Shown piece by piece: positions 46,003 to 60,300 of a stretch of 64,000 bases of DNA. Below the pieces are notes generated by a model. That model had not been told where the DNA came from. It saw nothing but the letters and a program-made list of their open reading frames with translations, and did no database searches. The stretch's first letter is position 1. Each line of letters opens with the position of its first letter. Source of the stretch: Dipylidium caninum (Eukaryota > Platyhelminthes > Cestoda > Cyclophyllidea > Dipylidiidae); the NCBI GenBank assembly GCA_017562135.1, contig QEYB01001152.1, positions 62,001-126,000 on the forward strand, given 5' to 3'. The position numbers were made by a program, and so were the translations under genes.

Positions 46003-49000
46003 CTAGACGGGAGCGGAGAGGTCGTCCTCGAGGATGGTGCTGCCCATTCGTTTGCTGCGAGGGCCGTAGAGCACTTGGGGCAGCGCGCCATGCTCTCCTA
46101 ACTTGGCTGCGAAGCCCGTGATGACGTTGGCTGGCACGACACTACCGGTGGCCCCGCCGCCGCCGCATTTGGGCCGCACGGCCTCCACCGGAAGCACTCG
46201 ACGACGCTTTTTCGGCAGTTTCGAGCGTGCCTGGGTGTGCGAGTAAAACATGGAGAAGTTGGACACTATGACCGGCACGGGCAGAGAAATGGTCAGCACG
46301 CCGGTGATCGCGCACATCGCCCCGACAATCATGCCTGCAAGTGAAAGTGTTACAACTTCACGATGGTCTCAGCGCCACTAAGCGAAAGAACCAATGGGAA
46401 GAGGTGAGTATAGCAAGGTAATGTGTTTTGCTTCAGCCATTACAAAACTCCATGCCTACTAGTCATAAAATAGGCAAAAGGCTGAAATTACTTTCTCAAA
46501 AAGCTCCCTTTTTAATATCCCGCATTCATGGGTTGCTGTGCTCACTATCCCCAGAGGGGAGTCTTAAAGGTCGTGAAAGGCGAAGAAAAGCTGTGAGTAG
46601 AATGAAATGCGCCATCGGTGTGCAATGCTAACGACCACCGATCCTTTCCGCCAGTATCACCGAGACAGTTAGTCGGTGGAACAAACTGGCTTGATAAGAT
46701 CGTCACTGGAAGGGAAGACTGGCACTCTGTCACAAAGGACAGAAAATGTTCTCCTGCTTTGCTGCTATGTTTTGTTCATCCTATCGAAAGCATAACAGAA
46801 TCATTAGGAACTGTCGACTGAAAGGAAGTCACGCGACCGGCCATCTCGTGAGCGACTGCGTGGCAGAGGCGACGCCTATGTCACCGCCGCTTGCTTCGGC
46901 ATGTCTTCGTGTGGCCCGCGCGCCGTCGCCTCGTCTCGCGTGCCGGCTTGAATAAGTGCACAGCTCCGATTGTCGAGTGGCCAAACGCCCAACACTCTGG
47001 TGAAGGGGAGCGGTTGTCGGAATCGATGTCGCTGAATGACTGGCGGAGGTGCAATTTAGACAAGAAAGAGCGCTTTAAAACCTCACCCAAGTAGGTTTTC
47101 GGTACCATGTCGCCGTAGCCCACGGTGGTCATGGTAACGATGGCCCACCACAGCCCCACGGGGATCGAATTGAAGTCGTTGTGGGGATTATGCTGGAATC
47201 GCTCTGCGTAGTACATGAGCGCGGCGAAGATGATAATGAACACCCCGAGGAAGAAGACTAAGAGGAGGAGTTCTTTCAGACTAGCCCGAAAGGTGTGTAT
47301 GAGAATCTTCAAGCCAGAGTAGTGTCGGGTCAGTTTGAAGAGGCGCATAATGCGTACAATAGAGAAGAACTCGAGGACCTCGTACTCGGAATTGAACGTG
47401 AGCACTTTGGCTAGAAGTTGGTCCAGGTAGAAGGAGAGGAGGGCGAGGAGGTCGATTACATTAACTGCAGAGCGGAAGAATGCGAGTTTCGAGTGGGCTA
47501 CGAGGAAGCGGAGGCTGATCTCGAAGGTGAACCAGATGTTACAAATGATTTCGATGTAGTCGAAAATGTTGTGTGCCCGAATCGAAGCGCGCTCAATCAT
47601 CCAGAGGGTTCGCGTCGCGCCAGCGGAGGCAGGGACGCCGGTCGCCGCAGAGGCTGCCCGTGGCAGACGTGTGTGCATCGGGCTTCGCGCCCCTTCGCTC
47701 TCGTGCCGCATCTCAGCCTCGCCCAGGTGGTCGCCGTCACTGAGGAAGCCCGACGTCACTGGCACTTGGAGGGGAATCTCGAAGGTTCGGTTCACCAGCT
47801 CGGGGATTCGCATTGACGGAGCCGTTTTCAGGCAGAACGAGATTATTGAAAGGATAATGAAAAAGACCGAAACAAATGCGACCATCTGGAAGGCAGACAT
47901 AAAAAGGATATCCTGTTAAAGCGACAGCACTACCGACCGGTGCGAACAACGTGACGGTTGGCGGCCTCGCCTCAGCAGGTTCTCTTCACCCCATAATACT
48001 CGCCTCTTGCCAACTCCTTACTGTACAAGAATATCAAAATGGCCTTTGACAAATAAGTGCATAGAGTGTTCGCAAAATCGCCGTCCGGTTACGCGCTCTT
48101 TACGTTCGTGTTATTCGGAATTTAAACCAGCAAACAGCCTTTTCTGTACCACAGTCTTCTAGGAAAGAGACTTCTTTAACTCAGACTAGATTCTCCCACT
48201 CCGTCCCCCTTGACGTCCGTGTGAATTGCCTCGAATGTCTTGAAAAAGGTAAACCTCCGATGTCGTTGGCCATGGCGCGAGGTGATGCCCACCGCATGCG
48301 TAGACTCACCGACGGTGCGGGAGTGGAAGGCTCGGGCGTAGAAGTGGCAACTCCACAGCCGTTCTTTTCCAACTCCTAATGTCTTTCTAAGATACTTTGG
48401 AGTCTCCCTCTCCCCTCCACGTCGTGAGGTATGCACCTGCTCGAAAGAGTCGCCGGGATGAATTATTACGTGTTCTACAACGCCGTGTCTCTTCAGTACT
48501 TGATTCATCAAAAGCGATAGAAATAAACCAATGGATTGGAAGGACTTCTTCCTTCAGAGGTTCCGCGAAGGCTGACGACGTAACACCGACTGGCATTTTC
48601 AAGGCTTTATTACATCAGCCTGCCGAGAACTTTGTGGGTACAATGTGGTTGTAAGTTCCCCTGAACCGATGATGTGCCCTTTACTGGCTCCCAGCATTGT
48701 TTCCGTGAAAAGGCATTGGCAGAAACATTTATCAGCCCATGTTTGGCCCGTAGAAACTATAGACGCACGTCTGTAATGTCTCGTTTTGTGTCAGCTTCAG
48801 CTTGGCTGGGAGAGTAATGGAAGGGAAGAGTCCTAGCGCTCTGTTAACACACTAATTGGCTTTTGGGTACAAACATTGCCTCTGCTAACCCAACGCATGC
48901 GATTTAGAAGCAGCGCTGTGGCGCACATGCCCTGCGGTTAGCTGGAGGTGGAGCTCTGGGAGGCCCCGCGCCCATCCACGATCTTCCCCGCGTCGAATGG

Positions 49001-52000
49001 GTATTTGGCGAACTCGACCAAGCGGGCAAGACGCGGAGGGGATTGGAGCGGCCAGAACATCCATTGACCGCAAATGGCAAAAAAAGGAACGCAGACAATG
49101 GACCAAATTGGAGGAAAGGTGAGCCTCGCTTTTCGGGGGTTCTCGGTTAAGCTAACCTCACCGGGGCAGAGCGATGACCTGGCCCGTAATGACTTCCCGA
49201 CCAAGTATCCTAAAACGGTAATAAGAGATCGGAGAAAATGGTGAGATCACAACCTTGGCGTAAAAGGACGAGTAGGGCTCGTCGATAAGAGCCCATAACT
49301 TCGGTTTCCACCTTTGCCAGTTGGTAAGGGTCCCGCTGAGGTACTGCTCTTCTAAGTGGAATTTCTCGTAGAGCTCCTCCTCCGTCTTCCTGTCGGTGTC
49401 GATGTCCAGCCGCTCGAGAGTCTGAAGGGTGTCCTGAGTCTCGCGATGCCTCGTGTACGTCATCCAGCAGCACGGCTCAACCTAAAGGATTGCGCGAAAT
49501 GGTGTTGCAGTCTTGAAGACGTGAGAGTGTGGTAGAAATCCCACATTTTAGGATGTGGACAATTGGCTGAACAAGATTCAGGTCAGTCGAAGTCGAGAAA
49601 GATGAATCTGTGTATAACAGAAACTGGGGAAAGCACGCAAGAACCGCAGCGCCATGAGTAGACTACGAGCCCGCAGGGTGGGCGGGTATCGCAGCTGGGA
49701 TGAGGGAGGTGCACCGCCGGCCTGTCCGGCAAAGCTCCCATTTAAACGGGCGTGTCGAATCGTCAGAAGCCAAAACCGCCGAGAAGGCTCCACAAATGGC
49801 AGTAGGATGTTTATTTGAGCGAAACGCAGACGATGCGGGCTTTGGGTGAGGGAACAGACGTCCGGGGATCGACGCCGGCAAACATGACGACGCAGGCAGT
49901 ACTCCAGAGTCGTAGAACACACTTTTTCGAACTTTAAATTTCAGTTTCCGGCTGCTATGTTCCTAAGTTCGAGTTCGCCTTGTGGAGGTACATCTACGGA
50001 GGTCGGAAACACAGACAGACTTCATGATTTAGTGCATTGACACATGGTTTATGCTCCTCTCCTGGCGATTAGAACGCCTCGTGTGGTAGGAGAGAAAGAA
50101 AGCGCAACATCCGTGAGAATACGCCAAAGACGAATCCAGAGAATTTTTATAAAGCATTTCTTAAAAGCATATTATCAAGTGTGAGGTGTTGAAGGGAAGT
50201 CAGCGTCACCTTTCTGGGAGCGGGAAATGCGTTTTGCCGCATCGTGGGCTAGTGTTCTGCGCAGAGTCGAACAACCTTCCGAGATGGCTGCTCTTCTGCA
50301 CTAACGCCGATACTGATACAACAGCGATACGACGTCACCGTCGTCTTGGAGGAAGAAAAAATGAGCCTTCATTAGCCATGATGTACTGCTGTCAGCTAAG
50401 CGGGAGTGGTGGCAGCTTGCGTGCACACCGTGAAGCTATTTATCCGACTAAGGTGACCAGAGAGGGCATCGAAATGTAAATGATGGCAGCCGTCGATTGC
50501 GTAACAGCCGTCAGTTAACAAAAGAAGACGCGCAAGCGCCTTTTGTTCTGGTGTCAATACACATGGGGAACGGGCTGGACACATTGTGTGGCATCGACTC
50601 ACCCTCACCCTCATCTGCCCACGGTCGAGCGAGAGCAGACTTTCACGATCTTTCCCAGACTGGAAACTACGTTATTCCACTATCCCCAATCGCTCTTCAT
50701 TGTGTTACTGTGCAGACACGAGTATGACCTCAGAGCCTCGCGAACTACGTGGCAACGTCGTGTGAACACAGAAGAATGAAAATAATTTGCCCTGCAATAG
50801 GAAATGATTTAATGCATCAGAGGCCATCTCAGAAATGTGCTTCTTCCAGGGGCTTCACAGTTGCTCCGCAGCCAAGCAGACGAGTCGCCACTCCTCATAG
50901 TGTGCTGCAGTCAACGAGGGTGGTCATCCTCCACCGACCAGTTGTGCCTTCACAGCTAACATTTCAAGGGCCCAAGCCCCGCCACCTCCCTTCGTAGTTG
51001 GACAGTCGAGCATTGCCAGAAAGGTGGCTCAGGTGAGGGCACCATAACGCCCGCATCAGGGAGATGCACCTTACTTCCCGTGGGGAAAAGGAGTTCTAGG
51101 CGGGGCGTATTGAGAAGTCGGGGATCCTAGCGTGAAAGACTCGGGCCTCGGGTGTGATGGTGATGCTGGAGCGGAGCGCACGCCCTACAGGAAATTTCGG
51201 CTGTTCGGTGATGGCATCCGACTACTACAACAGCCTCTCCCGGACACGCTGGAATTTGAGTCTTTCTGGAGGAGAAACCGTATCACAAATTGTTTCTAGC
51301 AAAAAGCTAAAACGACAGCTTTCGCTTCTCTCGAAGGACCAGAGATGGCAGTCCAGCAAGGAAGCTCGATTACGACCGCCTTAACTGGCATACCGGCAGA
51401 CCGGACGCAGAGAGGAGCTCCAAACCTATTTAATTATTTTTATTGCACGTCAGCAGTTGACTGGGACTTTCCACTCGACTCTGTTCTCTATTAAATCCAG
51501 TATTTGGTATATTCGTGCAATCATTCATATTGTTGATTGCTCTACGTCCTTATGCAGCCCGCCATAAAGGGGCTGATGTCGTGGATCAGGAAAGCCCAAT
51601 CGCCACTTCTGTTACCTCGTATCAGCCACTTGGGTTACTTCTTCCGCTGTGAAGAAGCTGACAGCCGCGTTGTCAATGAGGATTGAGTATCCAGCCAATT
51701 TTTGGTTACTGTAAATGCCTCTTCCACGAGAAGCCGCAGAGAAGTTGGAGAGATGCGTTGGGTTGAAAAGGCACCAGACGGTTATACGGTGGAAGGACAC
51801 TCTTCCGCAGTCTCACAATACGAAGTTGCTTCTGATTACGATGCGTAGGAAAAGGACGAATTGAAGTGATCACGTGAAAATGTGGTAATTTGCACGCCAG
51901 CAGCGCATCTTCACTTGAATGTGGAAAATTAAGGGGAGAGGTGCTAAAGGAGGCGGGACGCAATGGCGCCGCAGCTGGCCGAGACGTCTCGCCGTGGTGC

Positions 52001-54331
52001 AGTGTCTCTCGTGCGGTGATCGCATCATCTCGTCCACAGCCTGCAGAGTAGGGGGTGCAGGCCACGTTGTGCAGACGCAAGACGTGGCCGACGACAGACC
52101 TTATCATGGGACGGGTAATGGCGGAGGATCGCGTGCCAAAAATGCGCCACTTTGCCTCAGTGATAAGGGAAAATTAAAATTTTCTACTGGATGCACCCTG
52201 CCTCTCCCAATCTCGGCTGTCAGGATCGGACGCTGACGGGTATTCGTGGCGAGGCGGACGAGATCCAGGTTCTCCTCATTCGCGAACTTCGGCACCCTCC
52301 TAAGCCGATACGTCGACGGCGACTCAGACTTTTCGGGGTTTTGCTGCCCTCCGCAGCCCCCTTGTTTCAATTTCTAAGTCGACGAACTTAGCGCCGGTAA
52401 AAGGTCAGGTGGGTGTTTCAACGGTCCCCATCTTACACAAGGAGGCAGGGATGAATTGAAAATTGACCCCTACTGAAGCGGCTAGTTCCTCCCAGGAATG
52501 ATGAGGATAACGAGCGTTATGAGCCTGCTGCATACCCGTGTGATGTAAGGACCACAACACACAGGTTGTCAAGTGCAAATCTGGCCTAAACGCCTTGTTG
52601 TGCCGGTGGTAAAGAGAGTGGGGCCACTGGGAACAATCATATCGCCAGTCCGCATCCACAAAACCATTAAACTGATGAGAAAGTGGAAGCTGAAGGGAAG
52701 TGGAGCCTCGAAGGGGGTGGTCAATCATTTCTCAACATTCTGGTGTTTGACAGCACTTCGCACAATCGACAGCAAATTGACAGCAAACGGGCTTTCGTGT
52801 TTTGTCCACCAGCACTACTTTTGCCTATTCACCTGTCTTTTTTCTCTTGCCCGCCCAGCACAATCAGTCCAAAGGACCATTCATTGCTTCCTTTTTGTGT
52901 GAAGGAGAATCCCTACATGCCTTTTGGCAATTACAAGGAAACTACGGTCAAAACGGGATAGAAAGCTTAACACGCGTAATTTCTCGCAATTTACTCAACA
53001 GTCTAAGTTGATACGCGCCGTCGCAATGGTCAGGGGAATCCCTGATTCCTTAACGTGTAAAACAAGACGGTTTGTCTGCGAGGCCTCCTAGGCTGCCACC
53101 CCCATCCCCTCTTGGCCACGGTTAAGGCGGAAGGAGTCGCCAACGCCTAGCTCACGTTGGTGCAACGCTGAAACACGCTGTTTCCACTCCTATGAAGGAC
53201 AGAATTTGACTAACGTTTTCTGACAGCTTGCAGAGAACTAAACTCACGCAGGGCGGCGGTGAAGAGAAGGAGGGGGAGCCTTCTAATCTAAACTAGACTG
53301 AAAAAATGCCTTTCCTGCATGATATGAAACGTAAAACCGTATTTTTCCCAAAGGCTCGAGGAAGGAAATGGGGGAATGTGCGGCAGTTCAAATTTAAATA
53401 CGTAGCACAAGTCTTATGTATAAAAAATTTCTTTGTAGATGGAAATATGTTGACGAGATTTTCGGCGCCTGCGTTCTCAGCTCGCCACGAAGGGGTCCAT
53501 ATCAGATGAGAGCACGAGTGCTGCATTTCTCAACCCTCCTGTTCCCCGAAGCCTTCTGTCACTCTCCCGCTCTCTCCTTTCCCATGACATTTAGCCGATC
53601 TCGTCATGATGAACTGGCACGGTCACCCGATCCCCATGCCATTGAGGGCAAATGCTGCCCTGACTGGCCCCCACTACATGGATTCACACCGCCCAAAGAG
53701 GAACATCTTGAAAATTCTCCATTTTCCTGTTCACACCTCTATTAGAGGATGCCTCTCCTTATTGCCAGGCAATCCAATGTGCTCTGGTTTCGCTAACGCC
53801 AAGTAGAACACGAACATGGCACGGAATGTTGCGTTATGCCAGCTGGCTTGTAACCTCTCATGCGGCCTGAACTTTTAGCATTTGCGTGGCACATGCAAGA
53901 GGTGCGCGTGGAAACACGAATAGCAGGTTTACCAGTTTCTTTCCTGTATTATCGCGCACCGCTGTTAATCTTGATAAACTCCAGGTGCTGCTCACCAGGG
54001 GCATAAGTAAACCGGGCACAAAAGAGAAGGTGAGGAAGAAGGAGAAACGAACCTGATTGGAATCGAGCCCCCAGAACTCCAGCTCCTCCTCAAACAGCGG
54101 TCCGCAAACATCGGTGGGATAGTGCAGTTTTCCGGTACGGTAGTAGTTGAGGATTTGGGCAAAAACTCCGGGATGTCGGTCGAAGAAGTACTCGTTGAGG
54201 AGAGGGTCGTAGTTGGCCAGCGCCTCTGTCAGTCTCGACAGTCGTGTTGCTGGTATCTTCTTCAAAGTGGCCTTGTACGTTTCGTGCCTGATTCCACCCA
54301 CATTGAGAATTACACGATTCTCCGCGTCCAT
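46003..54331 (-). CDS. Shaw: Shaw-type (Kv3 family) voltage-gated potassium channel
   Basis: A pore-forming Kv subunit of the plasma membrane of excitable cells; four assemble into a channel. Four exons on the minus strand: 54053-54331, 49254-49481, 47087-47885 and 46334 down to the stop at 46003. Phases agree, giving 545 residues. The N-terminal T1 domain ([36 protein letters not shown]) is almost identical to fly Shaw and carries the zinc pattern HYPTDVC...EPCC, split by a 4.6 kb intron. Then come S1 ([15 protein letters not shown]), S2 and S3, S4 [11 protein letters not shown], selectivity filter [10 protein letters not shown]6 with the PVP hinge ([11 protein letters not shown]) and the Shaw mark [13 protein letters not shown]. 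The S1-S2 loop is about 80 residues, much longer than in fly, with an NRT glycosylation sequon. I take the ATG of MDAENRV as the start, since the frame above has no ATG. Confidence 0.97.
49482..54052. other. Large intron 1 of the Shaw gene
   Basis: This 4.57 kb intron interrupts the T1 domain between the LDSNQ and VEPCC codons. It holds only short unassigned open frames on both strands. No nested gene or transposon was recognised. Confidence 0.6.
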
Positions 54332-57300
54332 TGCCTCTACAACCCAAATGACCCGATGCAGCCTCTGCTGTATTCCCTTACTTTCCGCCCGGTTCTGGAC
54401 AAAAGTGACACCGGTTGAGGTGCCCAGGTTGACGAGCGGGGTCGTTTCACCGACGGAAGAGTGAAGAGTCTGGGCAGAATGCCCTGGGCGGTGAATGTCC
54501 AAGTGGCACAAGTTCAACTAAACTCTACTCCATCAGGTCATCTATGATAAGCCAGAATCCATATTAATCGGGAGCACAGTGAACCATCTCTCCCATCTTA
54601 TTGGAATTCGAGGTTTGCTCCCTCTATTCTATGTCACGAAAACCTTCAACATTGTCTGAATATCGGAAGATTCGGTGTCGGCTCTGAGCTCACGCAGCAA
54701 GAAACGTCCCGCCTAATAAGGTTTTGAGGGTCGATGGCCGCAGGCTCGAGGTTACAACACATTAGCACGAACAAGTGGGCCAAATGCCTCACTTTCGGGG
54801 GCACGGCGGCGTGCTGTTTCCCCACCTTCTGCGGGTGTTCGCAATGTTGTGACACGTTGGTCGATGATGTGCTGAGGGAAGGTTATTAATTTTCGTCTTA
54901 AGTCGTGTGCTGACGTAGACAAACTGCATCAGGGTGGCAGAGTCCTTGTGCCTGTTTGGAAGCTATAAGTGCTATTCTGTGGATGCTCAAATGCAAGCAT
55001 GGAAGCAAAACCTCGGCCACAGTTGTGTAGAATGCAATGAGTAAATAAAAGGAAGAATCTGGACATTAGCCGTAGGGGCAGGTGACCCGTCCTGCGTAGG
55101 GGCAGGTGACCCGTCCTGCGTGCCGGGTCACCTGTCCTGCCGCCTGGACTGCGCGCTGTCTGGTTGGCCGGTTCCGCCGAATGAGCGTTGGGACGGCAGC
55201 CAGAACTTAAGGCATGGGCCAGCCAGGCCGCACTCTTGCTGGGGTGCAAGGCAACTTAATACATTTTCTGTCTTACTTGACAGCACCACTGCCGTTCCCA
55301 GCGCTTCACAGGACCCTCCTTACCGTGACAGGTTGTAGCGAGAATTTTTCATCATTTCAGTTGCGTAGGGGTTGTTTTGATGCACAAATTGGTTGCTTTC
55401 AAACACTGCTCCACTGCTGTGGCTGCCAGATAAGTGGTAGCTGACGCGTAAATTATTATCGTGGTGCACCACGGTGAGTGGACGAAGATTGTGGACAGGA
55501 CATGGCCCAAGTACTTGAGTGAATCGTTTTCGCTCCTCCCAACTTTTTTATCCTCTTTTTTTCATTCTGTCAACCCTAACAACTTCGTCCCTCGGCCGTC
55601 TGTATACCATGACGAAATGACGTTTATTTTAGGCTCAACTCATCCCACAGACTCGTGGACGGATCTTTTGCAAACGGACTCGCAGCCTTTAATGGCTCGT
55701 GAGGTAGGCCATCACGCAGCACCCAAGGTTCTTCGATGCTGAAATAGACTCTTTCACCTATGCAGAGGCTGAAATGCATTCCTGACTGCGCGGCGAAATG
55801 GGTGATTCGGGACTGTGTTGATCATAATTTTGGATGCCGAGACGATTGATTCGAGCGTATTCTGACTGCAAACAATTCCCACTCCTAACCGCTGACACCA
55901 TTGGCTTCCCCATTGCCGAGGCATTGGCTGGACGGGTGTGTGCGAGTGTCCACTGGCGCAGACCTCGATCACTTCGTCTCCTAATGGCCGAACAAACGAA
56001 CTTTTGGGATTTAAGTTTGCGTTCTGCTAACGGCATAACCCCTGCCGCGAGTGAGGAGTACCGCGAAGAAGGGAGGAGGGACCAGGCAAGTTGGTTATTG
56101 CTTGTAAGCAATGCAAACCCAAACCTTCGAGTCCCCCCGTTCGCCCAGACGGGAAAGGGCAGTGATAAGAGCAATTGATTGACTGGATTCCTCACGGCGG
56201 GGCGTGGCTCCTACGATGCGCACTCACCTGGTCGGGTCTTCCCCTCGGCCCAGCGGCCCTATCATTGGTCGGTCGCATCTGACCGTAATGCAAATGCTGG
56301 CTTTAAACACCCTCTAGACTCTTGCGATGGACACTTAAACTGATAAGAGAAGCACCGAAATCAGGCTGAAAAATCCCTCTCAGAGGGACATAGTTGCATG
56401 AACCTCGTTAGAAAAATTATCTTCCACCGGTGAAGAGGGATGAAGCTCGGCATCCCGAAAGAGGGCCCAATTTACTGACGTTTTTTGGACAATACAGAGT
56501 AATCTGGGGATAAACAACTTTAACACTATACTCGGAACGTTGGATGAAAATATTGGTCCCACTTCTGCTCTATTCGTTGTGTGTATTTAGATAGTCAGCG
56601 CCGGAGTGAGAAGGGTGCGTATGTCGTCCTTAAAGAAACCATCCTCTTTTATCGGAGCTTCACATAAGAAGACGTTTTATCCTTTTTTTAGAGTGCAATA
56701 AACATTTTAAAAAAGATTTCGGTGTGGTTACGTGCAGGCGGACGTGGTCAGTCCATTTAATTTCCATGTGATCGTCGTTAGTACAACTGTTTGCAAGCAC
56801 TTTGTGTACCGTAAATGAGTTACTGCCTTAAAGAACATAAAGAAAGGCACGTGCGCTCATCTTCCTTGGGCAAGTTTCAGGAGTTGAAGCCTTCTATCTG
56901 TCAATAATTGTTTATTTACACATTGGCAAATCATTCAACAGTCTCATTCTTTTATTATTTTCCTATCGAAAAATGAGGCCAACCTTAATTCCCTATATTT
57001 CACCTTTTGGACTACAGCCAAACACTAACAGTGAATTTGGCAACGCAACTCGTTTTTATTATTATCTCGAAAACTAACATTAAACTCATCCTAATCAACG
57101 AGGGGACGCATGCGTTGATGACCAAAACAGCCATAGCATAACAGCGTCCAACAGTATACGTGGAAATGAATGGGACACTCCATTAGGAGAAGATGTTTTA
57201 ACTTACATTAGACTTAAAGACGATTAGGTAATTCCAAAAGAATTAATCCTTCTATCAAATTAGTGTTTGCTGCAGGCTCCCGATTCTTGAACCCAGTGTG

Positions 57301-60300
57301 ACGTTGATAGGAGCGCCAATCGTCAGGCTACATAATTGAGCTCTCGTTGAGGTGACGTTTGACAATGACTGTGGCTAAAGGCATGGCTCCTTGCCCACAT
57401 GGCTCGCCTTCTCCCCTTCCGTCGCTGATTGGCCTGTCGCTCGCCCAATGGCCGGTGGGGACTGCTGTCGGCCGCCGGACTTCGATCCTGTTCCGCAATT
57501 ACCTCCGATTATGCAGTGCTTCCTTGAACCGCATGCAACTTGCTGAGGGGAACAAGAAAGACGAATTTGTAGCCCTGGCAACGATACTCTCTTTTCCCCA
57601 AAGAAGGTGTGCTTGGTGTGAGTGTTTCGCCTTTCAAAAGCCTAATCAAAGTTCTGACTGTTCCCCACACTCGTCGATCCATCGTGCGTGGTGCTCGACA
57701 GGCCATTACCGCGATACCCTGCCAAATGGGCCATGCCGACGGGCGCACTATCTGTCGTTTAACCTCTAAGCTGGCAAACCGTCCTGCAATAATATTTCCC
57801 TCCGTCAAATTAGAACAATTCTTTCTCGTTCGGCCAGTATTTAATGGCGAAAGCATTTTCGCTTAAATCTACCTGTCTCAACTATTGTTCAGTGTCAATA
57901 GTTGTCAAACACTTTCAACGCCATCTCCAAACACATTTCCATTGCGATCGACCGCTTATCTCTCTTCCTTTCTGCTTCCACTTGTTTGAACACGAATGCG
58001 TGATTGTCACCGATATCGTGGCCGAGGCCAACTTCATTATTATGAGGCGTAATTCTGTCGTCCTCACACGGGCGAGGCACGAAACAGACCACTCAACGCA
58101 GCCTTCGGGCCGATGTTATCAGGAGACATGGTAAGTGGTCATTCGAAGTCTTACTGCCAGCTAGTTAGGTGTAACCAAGGAAAGGAGGTCTTCATCATCC
58201 ACAACGTAGATTGTACACAACTTCCCTTTGCTACGTTCTCCTGCCTCCTCAGGTCGGGAAAGCGGCCTTTTTTGCTAGCATGTCGGCAACAAATAAAGAG
58301 CATCTATCTGGTTGCCTTGTGGTCTTTTGCGTTCTCTCCCTAAAATTCACCGTTTGCATGGGACAAGAGGAGCCAACTGCAGGTACCTTGGATGCCGATT
58401 GTCGTGAAAATGTTTAACTGTAAGAAGTCTTGCGGATCAGTCAAGTGGGGATTGAGAAGCTCATCGCAGCGCCGTTGATTTCATTCTTGTTTGCGGAAAT
58501 TTCGTACCTTCACTCCACGACTTCTTGGGTACTTAGGCTGAAAGTCGACGGACATGAGGACCAGGTAAGCACACACTCTTAGTTCTTTCTAAAAGTGATC
58601 TCGAAAAACATCTTTGTAATATGCTCGAATTAAAGGCAGCTATATCATCGAGACCTCAACCGTGGCAAAGAGGCGGCATTCAACCCCGCTAGAAGGAGGG
58701 AGTAATGCTAACCGTTTCCGTGCTGGTTGAGATTGTGTTACAGAGTCCGGTTGCATGGTGATATGCTGGATGCATCGTGAACAAGCATGAATTTACTTGA
58801 ATTTCAGAAAGACTGTCACCAGTGTTGTAGGAGGAGCGCTCCACCGGCGGACACAGTTGGCGAACACTGGAAGTGCCTGGGAAGAGCGCTGTTGCCCATA
58901 AAGTGTTCAACCACTCATTCTTGTGGAAAATAAAGTTGCATTTAGTAATAAGAGAAATAGTTCTGAAGCCTCCGGAATTATAACTTTCGTTGACAAGGCT
59001 GCCTCAAGCCACTTGTGAAGATAAGTGATGGGTTACCTAACGTTCGGCAGGTCGACGCCTGCTCGGAGCAGGCAGTGTGGGCACTGCTGCGGTCCTCTCT
59101 GCGGGTGAGCTGGCGCCGAGGCAAGTGGACCTGCCAGCGGGATTTGGTCTCCTCATGTCCTTTCTTCTCAGGACTCGTCTTTGGTTCGATGACAAAATGC
59201 GAGAACCGCGCTAAAAGCGAATGCGCCTCCAGCACAGTCCCCTTATCTCGGCCATGGTGTATGTATTAGAGCGCTCTGTGGCCGCCTTATCGTCCCCTAG
59301 CTGTCTGTCGGTCAGGTGGACACACACATGGCGACGAGCAAAAATTTGTAATCTGCTGTGAGCATCTTGCCTCATATTTCTCGTGCTAAGCTGTTTCACG
59401 TAAGCCATGTTTAATTGAAACCCCGAACGATAACAGAGAAAAAAGGAATGGTCTCTCCCACTCCACCGCACTCCTCCTCTACCGCCGAACTTGACAAAAG
59501 TTCCCACTTTCCTCTTAAACGTTATAGACGCCATTAATAGTGGACAAGGCCACTGTCCGCCCCATACAATTAATTCCCTGCTTTCATCCCTCCATTATGC
59601 CCTGGATTCTCAAGCCAGTAACCTTGATAGCAAATTTTTTTCTACCATACGAATATTGTCTAACGTCACATCTCCTGGGAAGCGGCATGATATTGTGTTT
59701 ACACATCATGAATGGTTTGGTGGGCTATCGAACTTAATCGCAGAAAATCTGTCCCTCGGCCCACCGCGATGTCAGTCGTGGCTCGCGTCAGTACATTGTA
59801 ACACTTCATGCGCTGCCGTTTATAGCGAGTGGCATGGGCTACTCGGGGAGGCCTGCCCGGCTGCGGGTCTAGAAGGCGGCTGTGCCCCTCAAAGGCGAGC
59901 ACCAATCAGCGGCGGCTCTTACAGGCGCTTGATGGGCAAGCGCTAATTATACCATGTGCTTCGAGAAGCTTGAATAAGGAAATTCATTCCCTCTCCCCTG
60001 AAATAGCTTTTATTATCATGTTTCTTCGGGGAAGCCATTGACTGTGACCTCATCAGGAACTCCCGGCGTAGCCCGCTTCCATAACACACCTCCTTGGATG
60101 GGAGTTTGATTCTCTTGCCGACGCCTTTCATTGCTCAAGTAATTACCTACATTCCACACATGGAGACAATTAAGAAGCAAAGAAGTCCACTCATGTCGCC
60201 GGACTCAACACGTGGTAAGGCTTTACCTCGCAAATCGGAGTTTTTCCCGACAGGGTTGGGTTCCCGCCACTCATTTTAGCTCTCACAGTCGACCCTGCTG

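Noticed and set aside
59491..59946. 151-codon plus-strand open frame
   Set aside because: It starts with TTG, has no early ATG, no domain and no splice context. A few frames of this length are expected by chance in 64 kb.
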